DNA of 64,000 nucleotides from Rhodoplanes sp. Z2-YC6860 (GCF_001579845.1 NZ_CP007440.1:5664029-5728028), one strand, 5' to 3'; positions 1-9,396 are shown, numbered from the stretch's first letter. Program-made: numbers and translations. Notes: generated by a model from the letters alone, not told the origin.

Positions 1-3000
1 ATCGCCAAGACGCTGGCCGAAGGCGGCAAGGAGGTCGTCACCGCCCTCGACAAGCGCATCAGCGACGTCACCGGCATCATCAACACCCGCGGTCAGGCGC
101 TCGCCGAGACCGTCGGCACCAAGATCGAGCAGATCGATCGCGCGCTCGGCACCCGTGCCATCGAGGTCTCGAACAACCTCGACACCCGCATCGGCCGTTT
201 CGAGCAGCTCCTGATCGGCCGCGCCGAGCACGTCACCGAGCAGATCGAGGTCCGCACCAAGGCGGCCGCCGACGCGCTCAACTCGCGCATCGAGCAGCTC
301 GCCACGACCATCAAGGTCAACACCTCGGATGCCGCGCAGTCGATCGGCCGCGCCGCCGCCGAAGCGATGCAGGCGGTCAACCAGACCACCAGCGCCGCGA
401 CCCAGACCATCGTGCAGACCCGCCAGCATGCGACCGAGTCCCTCACCCACACCGCGGGCGAGGCCGAGCGCAGCATCGGCGTGCTGAACGAGACCACCGA
501 GCGCACGCTGACCGGTGTCACCACCGGTGCCGAGACCACCCTGAACAAGGTCTTCACCCACTTCGAGAACCTCTGGCTCGGCCGCACTGAAGCGATCTCC
601 GGCCAGATCGAGCAGCGCACGCGCCAGGTCACCGAAGCGCTGGAACACCGGATGGAGCAGCTTTCTGCGACCATCACCAGCAACGCCACCACGGCCGTGC
701 AGGCGCTGGGCAACGCGTCGAGCGAAGCCGAGCGCACGGTCACCCAGGCCACCAACGCGGCAGAGCGCACGCTCGGCGCCGTGTCAGGCGAATCCGAGCG
801 CGCTGTCAGCGCCGTGATCGGCCGCTTCGAGAACCTGTGGACCGGCCGCATCGACGCCATCAACGAGCACATCGACTCGCGCACCCGGTCAGCGGCCGAA
901 GCGCTCGATGGCCGCCTGTCGGCGCTGGCCGAGACGATCAAGACCAACTCGGCCGAGGCGATCCAGGCGATCAACCGCGCCAACGTCGAGGCCACGCAGG
1001 CGGTCGCCAACATCACCGGCGTCACCGAGCGCTCGGTCGTGAGCGTCACCGGCAACGTCACCAACTCGTTCAAGCAGAACGCCACCGACCTGGAGCGGGC
1101 CCTCAACGCCATCTCCAACGGCGTCAGCACCACGCTCAAGCAGAACGCCACCGATGTCGAGCGCACGCTCACCGCGGTGTCGGCGGGCGTCAGCAACGTT
1201 CTCAAGCAGAACGCCGGCGACGTCGAGCGCACTCTCCTTGGCGTCAGCGCCGAGGTGGCCCGCAGCTTCGTCGGCAAGGCCGAAGAGATCAGCCAGCAGG
1301 TCTCCGGCCGTGCGCTGGAGATGACCAAGGTGCTCGACGCCAACTCCTCGACGCTCCTTGCCGCGCTGAGCGGCAAGAGCAAGGAGTTCTCGACCGAGGT
1401 CATCAAGGCGACCGACCATGCGGTGAAGTCGATCGAAGCCCAGGGCTTCAACTTCACGCGCACCATGATGGACAACAGCGAGCAGATCGCCCGCCTCGTC
1501 AACGAGGCTACGCAGAACTCGACCAGCACGGTCAATCGCACGCTGAAGGAGTTCCAGGACAGCACCCAGTCCGTGATCGATCAGTCGCGGCAGATCACCG
1601 CGACGAGCGTCTCCGAGATGATGGAGACGCACAACATGCTGCGCACCGACACCACGACCCTGTTCGAGCGGCTCCGCGAAGCCAACATCCTCCTCCAAGA
1701 GGTGTTGAGCGGCGCCCACGAGAACATGAGCGCGGTCGAGAACACGCTGGTCAGCCGCGTGTCCGAGTTCGTGGCCACCATGAACGAGGTGTCGGAGAAG
1801 GCCGGCCTCAGCAGCACGCAGGTCGACCAGCACATCAGCGCGTTCAACACCGTAACCAACAAGGCGCTGGAGGATCTCAGCGGGCTCGCCACGCAGTTCG
1901 AGGCTCATGGCCGCGGACTGGTCGAGGCGGTGGCGCTGATCGATCAGAGCAACCGCCGCACCGAGGGCACCTTCGCCGAGCGGCGCGCCTCGATCGAGCA
2001 GCTCGTGGAGTCGCTCGACACCCGCACCGAGGACATCGAGCAGCGCCTCAAGCGCTTCGCCGGCCTGCTCGACGAGTCGCTCGACGGCGCCAACAATCGC
2101 GCCCGTGAGATCGCGCGCATCGTCGCGGAATCGAGCGCTGAAGGCGCCCGCATCCTCGAGGAAGAGCGCCGCCGCGCCAGCGAACTGCTGCACGGCATCT
2201 ACAACGAGCACTCCGGCGAAACGCACGAGATGTTCTCGCAGACCACGCAGCGCTTCACCGAGACGCTGCAGGGCATGCGCGAGATGGCGGCGGAGATGCA
2301 GCGCGAGCTGGAGGCGACCCGCAGCGAACTGCGCCGTGGCATTCTCGAGCTGCCGCAGGAGACCGCCGACAGCGCCGCGCAGATGCGCCGCGTGATCGTC
2401 GATCAGATCGAGGCGCTGGCCGAGCTCAACCGCATCGTCGCCAAGCACGGCCGCGGCATGGACCTCCCCGATCAGGCGGCGGCCCGTCAGCCGGCCTACG
2501 CCACCGCCGGCGCGCCGGCCCGGGTGGTGGAAGCCGCGCCGCGCATGGAAGCAGCCCCGCGTCAGGAGCCGCCCCGTCAGGCGCCGCCGCCGCGAGCCGA
2601 CATCACCGGTGCGACGTCGCTGCCGCCGCGCCGCGCTGAATCGCCGTCGCTCAGCCCCGGCCAGCAGGGCCAGGGCAACGCCCGCAACGGCTGGCTGTCG
2701 GAGCTTCTGCACCGCGCCTCGAACCCGACCGGCGCCGCGGAGCCGCGGCAGGCTCAGGGCCGCGGCGATGAACGCCCGGCGCGCCAACCGCTCGAGTCGC
2801 TCGACTCGCTCTCCGTCGATATCGCGCGGATGATCGATCACGACGCGGTCGCCGAGCTGTGGGATCGCTACAAGCGCGGCGAGCGCAACGTCTTCAACCG
2901 GCGCCTCTACACCTTGCAGGGCCAGCAGACGTTCGACGAGCTGCGCAACAAGTACCGCACCGACCGCGAGTTCAAGCTGACAGTCGACCGCTACATCGGC

Positions 3001-3135
3001 GAGTTCGAGCGGCTCCTCGAGGAAGTCGCCCGCAACGACCGCGATCAGGTCGTGGCGCGCAGCTACCTCACCTCGGAAACCGGCAAGGTCTACACCATGC
3101 TGGGCCACGCGGCGGGACGCTTCGGCGGCGAATAG
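1..3135 (+). CDS. Giant coiled-coil protein, 5'-truncated by the window
   Basis: The reading frame is already open at base 1 and closes with TAG at 3133, so the N-terminus lies outside the window; about 1044 residues are visible. Nearly all of it is Ala/Thr/Glu/Gln-rich, heptad-like sequence with no clear membrane span, which suggests a very long coiled coil. A unit of about 50 residues beginning R/H-F-E-(N/Q)-L recurs from bases 196, 559 and 823, and a 22-residue unit is repeated three times at 1069-1266. A Pro/Ala/Gln/Arg-rich linker (about bases 2480-2800) precedes a charged C-terminal domain of about 110 residues with few low-complexity stretches. Long proteins of this kind are known in Hyphomicrobiales but I cannot name a function; a structural or polarity/division scaffold is a guess. 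A strong terminator follows. Confidence 0.85.
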   Translation: MAKTLAEGGKEVVTALDKRISDVTGIINTRGQALAETVGTKIEQIDRALGTRAIEVSNNLDTRIGRFEQLLIGRAEHVTEQIEVRTKAAADALNSRIEQLATTIKVNTSDAAQSIGRAAAEAMQAVNQTTSAATQTIVQTRQHATESLTHTAGEAERSIGVLNETTERTLTGVTTGAETTLNKVFTHFENLWLGRTEAISGQIEQRTRQVTEALEHRMEQLSATITSNATTAVQALGNASSEAERTVTQATNAAERTLGAVSGESERAVSAVIGRFENLWTGRIDAINEHIDSRTRSAAEALDGRLSALAETIKTNSAEAIQAINRANVEATQAVANITGVTERSVVSVTGNVTNSFKQNATDLERALNAISNGVSTTLKQNATDVERTLTAVSAGVSNVLKQNAGDVERTLLGVSAEVARSFVGKAEEISQQVSGRALEMTKVLDANSSTLLAALSGKSKEFSTEVIKATDHAVKSIEAQGFNFTRTMMDNSEQIARLVNEATQNSTSTVNRTLKEFQDSTQSVIDQSRQITATSVSEMMETHNMLRTDTTTLFERLREANILLQEVLSGAHENMSAVENTLVSRVSEFVATMNEVSEKAGLSSTQVDQHISAFNTVTNKALEDLSGLATQFEAHGRGLVEAVALIDQSNRRTEGTFAERRASIEQLVESLDTRTEDIEQRLKRFAGLLDESLDGANNRAREIARIVAESSAEGARILEEERRRASELLHGIYNEHSGETHEMFSQTTQRFTETLQGMREMAAEMQRELEATRSELRRGILELPQETADSAAQMRRVIVDQIEALAELNRIVAKHGRGMDLPDQAAARQPAYATAGAPARVVEAAPRMEAAPRQEPPRQAPPPRADITGATSLPPRRAESPSLSPGQQGQGNARNGWLSELLHRASNPTGAAEPRQAQGRGDERPARQPLESLDSLSVDIARMIDHDAVAELWDRYKRGERNVFNRRLYTLQGQQTFDELRNKYRTDREFKLTVDRYIGEFERLLEEVARNDRDQVVARSYLTSETGKVYTMLGHAAGRFGGE
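1069..1266 (+). repeat. Three tandem 66-bp in-frame repeats
   Basis: Three adjacent units (1069-1134, 1135-1200, 1201-1266) each encode 22 residues of the pattern (F/L)KQNA(T/G)D(L/V)ER(A/T)L..(I/V)S. The period is exactly 66 bases, so the reading frame and the coiled-coil register are preserved. This looks like recent internal expansion of the rod of the coiled-coil protein. Confidence 0.85.
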
Positions 3136-3157
3136 CCGAAACGGCCATACAAATGCA

Positions 3158-3193
3158 AACGGGCGCGCCTGAACGGCGCGCCCGTTTCGTTTT
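3158..3193. terminator. Rho-independent terminator, probably bidirectional
   Basis: A perfect 12-bp stem (3158-3169 with 3175-3186) around the loop TGAAC is followed on the + strand by TCGTTTT. It sits 22 bases after the coiled-coil gene stop and lies between convergent genes; the other strand also has a T-rich flank, so it may serve both. Confidence 0.85.
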
Positions 3194-3236
3194 GATCGGC
3201 AACAAACGCTGACCGCCCTGCCTTATCGCCCGTGAC

Positions 3237-4580
3237 CTACGGCGCCCCGAACAGATAGACCAGCGCGACCTCGCCATAGTGCCACCGCGTATACGCCTGG
3301 AATGTCGCCGGGGTGCCTTTGAAGTCGGCCACGATGTTGTCGAGCGCACGCGCCGCCGAATACTGATAGGCGAACCGCGCCAGCCAGTGATCGGTGATGG
3401 CGCTTTCGATGCCGCCGCCCACCTGGAACCCGTTCACGCGCTGACTGGGAATGGTGACGATGTTGTTGATGATGGTTTGCGTCTTGATGCCGGTCGAGAC
3501 CCAGCCGGCGCTGACATAGGCCAGGTTGGCGGGCGTCACGAGGTAGCCCAGCCGGCCGCGCACGGCCACGATCGGCTCGAGCTTGAACTCCGTCGTGGAG
3601 ACGCCCGGGGCAATCTCAGACTCGACGCCGGCGACCACGCGCTCGGCGACGCGGAGGTTATAGCCAAACAGCCCCGCCGGGATCACGCCCGCCAGGCCGA
3701 AGCCATTAAAGGACAATCCGGGAATATCCACGGAATCGACCTTGGTCGAGCCGGCGCCGGGACCGACCGCCGCGCCGCCATAGAAGCCGGTCCAGGACGG
3801 CGCCGGCCCCGCTGAATCCCAAGAGCCGGCCCAGGAGTTGGCCTGAGAGCCAGGCGGCTGCCCGAACCGGTAGATCAGCGCCACCCGGCCGACGCCGACC
3901 GATTCCTTGGTCTGCACCGGGCCCATGGCTTGCGTGATGAGCGTGTCGGCTTTGTAGAACGAGTGCAGGTATTCGAGGCGGGCGCCCCAGTTGCCATAGA
4001 GGCTCGTCTCCATGCCGGCGCCGACCTGCCAGCCGTCGAGCCAGCGCGATCCCGACTCGGAGATCGCCAGGTTCGGCACATCGAACAGGTATTCGTACTT
4101 GCTGCGCACCCATCCGCCGGTGGCGAACAGCAACGTCTCCGGCGTCAGCAGGAAGCCGAGCCGGGCGCGGGCCGCATATGACATCTTGATGTCGAATTTT
4201 GTGGTTCCACCGTTTGGGATGAAGATGTCCGGCACGTCGGTCCGAAACGTGATGTCCGACCAGCCGACATCGCCTTCCAGCCCGATCAGCACACGCGACG
4301 TCAGCAGGTGGTTGTAGCCGGCGAGCGCGCCACCGGCGATGCCATGGTTGCTGAGAAAATCGGTCGAGAAGCCGTTGGCGGCGGCGCCAGTTTGATCCCG
4401 ATCGAACCGCGAGACGCCGAAGCCGTAACCGACATGCCCGCCGACGTAGAAGCCTTCCCAGGCTGGAACCGGAACGGGTGCCTTCGGCACGGCTTTGACC
4501 GGCATGTCGGCGGCCGACGCCAATCCCGCAAACAAGACCGACAGCGCCACCGAACCGGCAGCGATACGAATGTCCGCCAT
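3237..4580 (-). CDS. Outer-membrane beta-barrel protein with two tandem barrel domains
   Basis: This 447-residue protein has a cleavable signal peptide (about residues 1-23, ending ASA-AD) and then W-x-GFYVGGHVGYGFG, the usual opening of Omp25/heme-binding-protein-like small porins of Hyphomicrobiales. Such proteins normally hold one 8-stranded barrel in 200-280 residues. Here the opening motif recurs as W-TGFYGGAAVG at about residue 260, after a short Ser/Gly/Pro linker, and each half ends in a typical strand (VALIYRFG and VALVYLFG). The ATG is the one directly before the signal peptide. The likely role is an outer-membrane barrel, substrate unknown. The tandem arrangement is visible in the sequence; that each half folds as a separate barrel is inference. 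Confidence 0.85.
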   Translation of the reverse strand: MADIRIAAGSVALSVLFAGLASAADMPVKAVPKAPVPVPAWEGFYVGGHVGYGFGVSRFDRDQTGAAANGFSTDFLSNHGIAGGALAGYNHLLTSRVLIGLEGDVGWSDITFRTDVPDIFIPNGGTTKFDIKMSYAARARLGFLLTPETLLFATGGWVRSKYEYLFDVPNLAISESGSRWLDGWQVGAGMETSLYGNWGARLEYLHSFYKADTLITQAMGPVQTKESVGVGRVALIYRFGQPPGSQANSWAGSWDSAGPAPSWTGFYGGAAVGPGAGSTKVDSVDIPGLSFNGFGLAGVIPAGLFGYNLRVAERVVAGVESEIAPGVSTTEFKLEPIVAVRGRLGYLVTPANLAYVSAGWVSTGIKTQTIINNIVTIPSQRVNGFQVGGGIESAITDHWLARFAYQYSAARALDNIVADFKGTPATFQAYTRWHYGEVALVYLFGAP

Positions 4581-4714
4581 ATCTCAATCCCCCAAGCCCC
4601 GAAAAAATATCCCACCGCGCCCGGCTGCTCCGCAATCGGAATCATGACGGCAGCCGCATTTGTCACCATCCCGGTTTGCCCTTTCGACGCTGTTCGCATT
4701 TACTGCACAGCCCC

Positions 4715-5704
4715 ATGACGTTGCCCCTGTCGCTTTCCGTCCGCACCGAACGCTGGCCGATCGCCGGATCGTTCTCCATCAGCCGCGGCGCCAAGACCGA
4801 GGCGCAGGTGGTGGTCGTCGAGCTGAGCGACGGCCGCCACCGGGGCTACGGCGAATGCGTGCCTTATGCGCGCTACGACGAGACCTTGCAGGGCGTAACC
4901 GAGGCGCTGCGCAAGATCGGCGACAGGCTCGCCCTCGGTCTCGACCGCAAGGCGCTGCAGCAGGCGATGCCCCCGGGGGCGGCCCGCAATGCGCTCGATT
5001 GCGCGTTCTGGGATCTCGAGGCCAAGCGCGCGGGCAAGCCTGCCTACGAACTCGCCGGCCTCGCTCAGCCTAAGCCGCTGACCACGGCCTACACCATTTC
5101 GCTCGGCACGCCGGAGTCCATGGCGGCGGCCGCGCGCGACGCCGCCACGCGCAAGCTCCTGAAGATCAAGCTCGGCGCCCCGGGCGACCGCGACCGCATC
5201 TTTGCGGTGCGCAAGGCCGCGCCCTCCTCCGAGCTCATCGTCGACGCCAATGAAGGCTGGACCATCGAGACGCTCATTCCGAACTTCACGGCCTGCGCCG
5301 ACGCGGGCGTGACCTTGGTCGAGCAGCCGCTGCCGGCGAACGCCGACGCGCCGCTCGGATCGATCACGCGCTCGGTGCCGATCTGCGCGGACGAGAGCGT
5401 GCACGACCGCGCGAGCCTCGCCAAACTCGCCGGCCGCTACGATGCCGTCAACATCAAGCTCGACAAGGCCGGCGGATTGACCGAAGCGCTGGCCATGGCC
5501 GTCGAAGCCGAACGGCTCGGCTTCCGCATCATGGTCGGCTCGATGGTTGCGACCTCGCTCGCCATGGCGCCGGCCATGCTGGTGGCGCAGCGCGCCCGCG
5601 TGGTCGATCTCGACGGCCCATTGCTGCTCGCAAAAGACCGGCCCGATGGTCTACGCTACGACGGCAGCCTGGTTTATCCGCCGACGCCCGCGTTGTGGGG
5701 ATAG
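4715..5704 (+). CDS. Enolase-superfamily dipeptide epimerase (L-Ala-D/L-Glu epimerase-like)
   Basis: A 329-residue muconate-lactonizing-enzyme-type enolase family member. The expected catalytic set is in place: the KxK pair at K150/K152 (LLKIKLG), metal ligands D177 (VDANEGW), E203 (VEQPLP) and D226 (CADES), and the opposite-face lysine K248 (NIKLDKAGG). Family knowledge: with this KxK/K pattern the enzymes epimerise dipeptides, classically L-Ala-D-Glu to L-Ala-L-Glu in murein peptide recycling; the exact dipeptide here is unknown. I chose the ATG at 4715 because homologous N-termini begin near MTLPLSLSVRTE, and the 13 residues available upstream look non-coding. The stop codon directly abuts the ATG of the next gene, so it is very probably co-transcribed with the TctC-type binding protein. 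Confidence 0.85.
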   Translation: MTLPLSLSVRTERWPIAGSFSISRGAKTEAQVVVVELSDGRHRGYGECVPYARYDETLQGVTEALRKIGDRLALGLDRKALQQAMPPGAARNALDCAFWDLEAKRAGKPAYELAGLAQPKPLTTAYTISLGTPESMAAAARDAATRKLLKIKLGAPGDRDRIFAVRKAAPSSELIVDANEGWTIETLIPNFTACADAGVTLVEQPLPANADAPLGSITRSVPICADESVHDRASLAKLAGRYDAVNIKLDKAGGLTEALAMAVEAERLGFRIMVGSMVATSLAMAPAMLVAQRARVVDLDGPLLLAKDRPDGLRYDGSLVYPPTPALWG

Positions 5705-6670
5705 ATGCTGACACGACGCACACTCGCTCTGGGGTTCGCGGCAAGCGCGCTCGCGACGCGTTCCGCGCTCGCCGACACATATCCGGTGCGGCCGATCAAG
5801 ATGATCGCGCCGTTCACGCCGGGCTCGCCGGTCGACGTGGTGGCGCGGCTCCTCGCCCAGCAGCTTTCGACGGCGCTGCCGCAGAGCGTCGTGGTCGAAA
5901 ACCGGCCCGGTGCCGGCACCATCATCGGCATGAAGGCGACAACAACCGCCGCGCCCGACGGCTATACGCTTCTGTTCCAGAGTTCGAGTCTCGTCGTTGC
6001 GCCGGCGATGTACAAGAACCTGGACTTCGACCCGCTCAAGAGCTTCGCGCCGGTCGCCAACGTCGCCTGGGGCTCGTGGGTCACCGTCGTGCCGCCGGAC
6101 CTTCCGGTGCGCAACGCCCGCGAGCTCATCGACTATGCCAAGGCCAATCCCGACAAGCTCGCCTTCGGCTTCGGCCAGGGCACCGCGCCGCAGCTCGTCG
6201 GCGAATGGTTCAACAAGACCAACGGCCTCAAGATCGCCAGCGTCCCTTACAAAGGCGGCATGCAGGCCGTCACCGACATGATGACCGGTTCGATCCAGGT
6301 CAACATCGGCACCACCGCGACGCTGCTGCCGCTCATCCGTGAGGGAAAGATCCGCGCCATCGCGCAATGGGGGCCTTCGCGCGAGCCGGAACTGCCCGAG
6401 GTGCCGACCATGATCGAAAGCGGCTTTCCCGGCCTGTCGCTCGGCTTCTGGGCCGGGCTATGGGCGCCGGCCGGCACGCCGCAAGCCGTCATCGACACGC
6501 TGAACGCCTCGACCAACCGCGCGCTCGACATGCCGGAGACGCGCGAGGCCATGCGGCGGCTCGGCGTTGCGCCCCGCATCGGCTCGCCGAAGGATTTCGC
6601 CGATTTCATCGCGGCCGAGGCGCCGAAATGGCAGCGCATCGTCGAAGCCAGTGGCGTGCAGATCAACTGA
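5705..6670 (+). CDS. TctC/Bug-family periplasmic solute-binding protein
   Basis: This 321-residue protein starts with a short RR-containing signal peptide ending at ALA-D (about residue 24), then YPVRPIKMIAPFTPGSPVDVVAR, VVVENRPGAG and A-PDGYTLL, the signatures of the tripartite tricarboxylate transporter receptor (Bug/TctC) family. These proteins capture carboxylates or similar small acids in the periplasm. It follows the dipeptide epimerase with zero intergenic bases, implying translational coupling and perhaps a shared substrate. No TctA or TctB membrane gene is present in the window. It is the first of seven paralogues here. Confidence 0.9.
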   Translation: MLTRRTLALGFAASALATRSALADTYPVRPIKMIAPFTPGSPVDVVARLLAQQLSTALPQSVVVENRPGAGTIIGMKATTTAAPDGYTLLFQSSSLVVAPAMYKNLDFDPLKSFAPVANVAWGSWVTVVPPDLPVRNARELIDYAKANPDKLAFGFGQGTAPQLVGEWFNKTNGLKIASVPYKGGMQAVTDMMTGSIQVNIGTTATLLPLIREGKIRAIAQWGPSREPELPEVPTMIESGFPGLSLGFWAGLWAPAGTPQAVIDTLNASTNRALDMPETREAMRRLGVAPRIGSPKDFADFIAAEAPKWQRIVEASGVQIN

Positions 6671-6753
6671 CGCGCCGCCGCACGTCAGCGAGATTTGAAC
6701 CTTCAGGCCGGCCGGACACACCAAGGAACGGGAAGGCGCGCGGAGATTGCGCC

Positions 6754-7116
6754 ATGAGATATCGCCTCGTTGTCGGCACGACGCTGCTCGGGTTCATCGC
6801 CGGCACCGCGTTGTTCGGCTTCATCGTGGGCGCAGCGACGCTCAGCGTCGTCGCGGTCGCAACCACCGCGGGCGCCTACCCGATCGGCGGCGGCTCGCCC
6901 AGCGTGTCCCACGCCTCGTTCGGCATTCACAATTCCATGTCCTCGTCGCTCGGCGACAGCGGACGGCGCAACACCTTCCGGAAGCCGCTCGATTCCGACG
7001 GCCCCGACATGAGCGATGCGGCCACGAAGTCCATCGGCAGCGGCGGCGTCACCAAAAGCGGCGGCAATGGCCCGCTCCCGCGCCGATCGGGAAATGCGCG
7101 CAGCCCGCGCCACTAA
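6754..7116 (+). CDS. Small hypothetical exported/membrane-anchored protein
   Basis: About 120 residues. The first 45 residues form a long hydrophobic stretch (VVGTTLLGFIAGTALFGFIVGAA and on), either a signal peptide or a membrane anchor. The rest is Ser/Gly-rich and polar, with no domain I recognise. The ATG at 6754 is the first one placing this hydrophobic stretch at the N-terminus; the frame is open further upstream but that sequence is Arg/Ala-rich and overlaps the end of the preceding gene. It lies 83 bases after the TctC gene on the same strand. Function unknown. Confidence 0.55.
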   Translation: MRYRLVVGTTLLGFIAGTALFGFIVGAATLSVVAVATTAGAYPIGGGSPSVSHASFGIHNSMSSSLGDSGRRNTFRKPLDSDGPDMSDAATKSIGSGGVTKSGGNGPLPRRSGNARSPRH

Positions 7117-7167
7117 AACCGCTGCGCCGCGGCCACCTTCTGGTCGAACTTGTCGTTGGGGATTGCC

Positions 7168-7614
7168 ATGAAACCCACCATGAAACCCAAGCTGCTGCTT
7201 GTGGCGGCGACGTTGGCCGCATGCACCACGGTCTCGAATGCCGCGGACGAAAAGGCCCTGTTGGGGCACATCATGTGGTCTGCGTTTGAGTGTTCGGCTT
7301 ATGCAGAGCTGGCGGAAGAAAAAACCGAGCAGGAACGATTGTATCTTGTCGGCCTCAACGCGGGCCGCACCTTCCTGGAAGCGATGAAAGCCGGGCAGAT
7401 ACCGGAACAAGCCGTCAACGAGGCAGTCCCCATCAATGTGCTGCAGCGGCTTAAAGGTCCAAGCAACGAAATGGTCATCGGCAAAATCCACGCGGCCGCC
7501 ACAGGCTCGGCACGTGATGAGATCGTAAAGCAGAAAAGGAGCATGTGGGGCTCCACCCAAAAGCAAGAGGCGCGATCCACTTACGCCAACAGGAACTGCA
7601 TTTTGATCAGGTGA
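7168..7614 (+). CDS. Small hypothetical lipoprotein or secreted protein
   Basis: About 148 residues starting at the ATG at 7168, which has GGGGA six bases upstream; a TTG at 7150 in the same frame is less likely. MKPTMKPKLLLVAATLAACTT is a signal peptide with a lipobox-like L-A-A-C near residue 18. The mature part is mostly helical and charged, with Cys residues in ECSAYAEL and NRNC near the two ends that could pair. No catalytic motif is recognised. The lower GC content relative to its neighbours is visible in the A-rich 3' half. Function unknown. Confidence 0.6.
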   Translation: MKPTMKPKLLLVAATLAACTTVSNAADEKALLGHIMWSAFECSAYAELAEEKTEQERLYLVGLNAGRTFLEAMKAGQIPEQAVNEAVPINVLQRLKGPSNEMVIGKIHAAATGSARDEIVKQKRSMWGSTQKQEARSTYANRNCILIR

Positions 7615-7748
7615 AATGAAATTTCGTCTGACAAAGAAACGCTCGCCGACGTCAACCTTCGAGCCCAAGCGGCATTTGCCGCTGCCATCGTCCACCGCGA
7701 CTTCGCTATACTTCGCGTGACGATTCGCACCCATCTGGCGCTCCCTTC

Positions 7749-9242
7749 ATGCCTCCATCCCTCTCCAAAAAAGCGCGAGAGAAGGCCGCTTCCGACCTGG
7801 CCTTCGCGAGCGAGCTCGAAAGATCCGGGCTGTTTGACGAAGCAGAGCAGCGCTATCGCGCCGTGCTGCAATCGGATCCCAGGCAATGGCAGGCGCTGCA
7901 TCAGCTTGGCTCGATTTTCCTGGAGCGCGGCGATCACGTGCAGGCGCTGGAATACATGGCGGCCGCCATGAAGGCCAATCCGGCCTCGGCCGAAGCCAAA
8001 TCGAACTACGGCTTCATCCTTCAGAAGATGGAGCGTCACGAGGAGGCGCTGGATTATTTCAGCAGATCGCTGGTGGTGCGGCCGACCTATGCGCCGGCGT
8101 TGCTCAATCGGGGCGTGAGCCTTCATCAACTCGGTCGCCTGCAGCAAGCGCTGGACAATTTCGAGCGCGTGCTGGCACTGGAACCGCGCAACGTGAAGGC
8201 ACTCTACAACCGCGCCAACATCCTGCATGAGCTGAGGCGCTTCGACGAAAGCCTGGCGACATTCCAGCAGACGCTGGCTCTTGCGCCCAATTATGCCGAG
8301 GCCCAGTTGAACGAAGCACTCACGAGGCTGCTGCTCGGCGACTTCGAGCGCGGCTGGCGGCAGTACGAATGGCGCTGGAAAGCCGAAAGCCAGCGGCACC
8401 AGCGCCGCGACTTCGCGCAGCCGCTTTGGCTTGGTGGCGAGGCTCTCGCCGGGAAGACCATCCTGGTGCACGCCGAACAGGGCTTCGGTGACGCCTTTCA
8501 ATTCGTTCGTTATCTGCCCAGGCTTGCCGCGCTGGGTGCCGAGGTCATCCTCGAGGTGAAGCCCGGCCTGCGGGCGATCCTGTCCGGGATGAATGGCGTC
8601 GCGCGAGTCGTCGAGCAAGGCGAGCCGCACCCGCATTTCGACGTTCATTGTCCCATCATGAGCTTGCCGTTGGCGTTCAGGACCACCCTGGACACCATCC
8701 CGGCGGACGTGCCGTACCTGAAAGCGCCTCCTGATCGCTTGCAGAAATGGAGCCACTTGTCATCGCGGCAAGGCTTTCGCGTTGCCCTGGCCTGGGCAGG
8801 AAGCGCCACGCACAAGCAGGATCAACTTCGTTCGATTCCCCTCAAGGAGTTGGTCCCGTTGATTGCGGGCGCCGACGGCGTCGAATGGCTCAGCGTGCAA
8901 CGCGAATTGCGGGCGGGAGATGCGGAGTTGCTCAACGAGCTGCCGAAAGTGCGCAGCCTTGGCGGAGAACTGGAGGACTTTGCAGATACCGCGGCGGTCC
9001 TGTCGCAGGCCGATCTGGTCATAACGGTCGATACGGCCGTTGCGCATCTGGCCGGTGCGCTGGGGCGGCCCGTGTGGTTGCTGGTGCAATACTCCCCGGA
9101 TTTCCGCTGGCTGCTCGACCGGGAGGATAGCCCCTGGTATCCAACACTCAGGATTTTCCGACAGGACCAGTTGCGCGATTGGAGCGGTGTTGCCGGGCGG
9201 GTGGCGGAGGCGCTCAAGAGCAGCGTTCGCGCCGCAACCTAG
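7749..9242 (+). CDS. TPR-repeat glycosyltransferase (GT9/heptosyltransferase-like C-terminus)
   Basis: The 497-residue protein has five to six tetratricopeptide repeats in its first 200 residues (for example A-EQRYRAVLQSDP, ALEYMAAAMKANP, ALDYFSRSLVVRP, ALDNFERVLALEP), then FERGWRQYEWRW and a C-terminal domain with QGFGDAFQFVRYLPRL and TVDTAVAHLAGALGRPVWLL. Those last two are hallmarks of the heptosyltransferase (GT9)-like domain found in TPR proteins of proteobacteria. There is no signal peptide, so it is probably cytoplasmic and may glycosylate proteins or lipids; the acceptor is unknown. The start is the ATG at 7749, the first in frame. Confidence 0.8.
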   Translation: MPPSLSKKAREKAASDLAFASELERSGLFDEAEQRYRAVLQSDPRQWQALHQLGSIFLERGDHVQALEYMAAAMKANPASAEAKSNYGFILQKMERHEEALDYFSRSLVVRPTYAPALLNRGVSLHQLGRLQQALDNFERVLALEPRNVKALYNRANILHELRRFDESLATFQQTLALAPNYAEAQLNEALTRLLLGDFERGWRQYEWRWKAESQRHQRRDFAQPLWLGGEALAGKTILVHAEQGFGDAFQFVRYLPRLAALGAEVILEVKPGLRAILSGMNGVARVVEQGEPHPHFDVHCPIMSLPLAFRTTLDTIPADVPYLKAPPDRLQKWSHLSSRQGFRVALAWAGSATHKQDQLRSIPLKELVPLIAGADGVEWLSVQRELRAGDAELLNELPKVRSLGGELEDFADTAAVLSQADLVITVDTAVAHLAGALGRPVWLLVQYSPDFRWLLDREDSPWYPTLRIFRQDQLRDWSGVAGRVAEALKSSVRAAT

Positions 9243-9396
9243 ACTGGCCGATCTCATTCTACCCCAGAGCGGAAGCAACAGGTTAACCTGCCGCTACCGG
9301 ACAACTGGATTCTTGCCGATTCGTGCTCAGCTGCTCTTAGATATTGGGAGATACCCTCCAAGACTGGCTTCATCTCGATTCCCAATCGGCAATGCC

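Noticed and set aside
889-3108. Long - strand open frames opposite the coiled-coil gene
   Set aside because: They mirror the codon bias of the + strand gene in GC-rich DNA and encode Arg/Ala/His-rich sequence with no domain or ribosome site.
6681-6710. GATTTGAACC, which resembles the T-loop of a tRNA on the - strand
   Set aside because: No acceptor, D or anticodon stems can be built around it.
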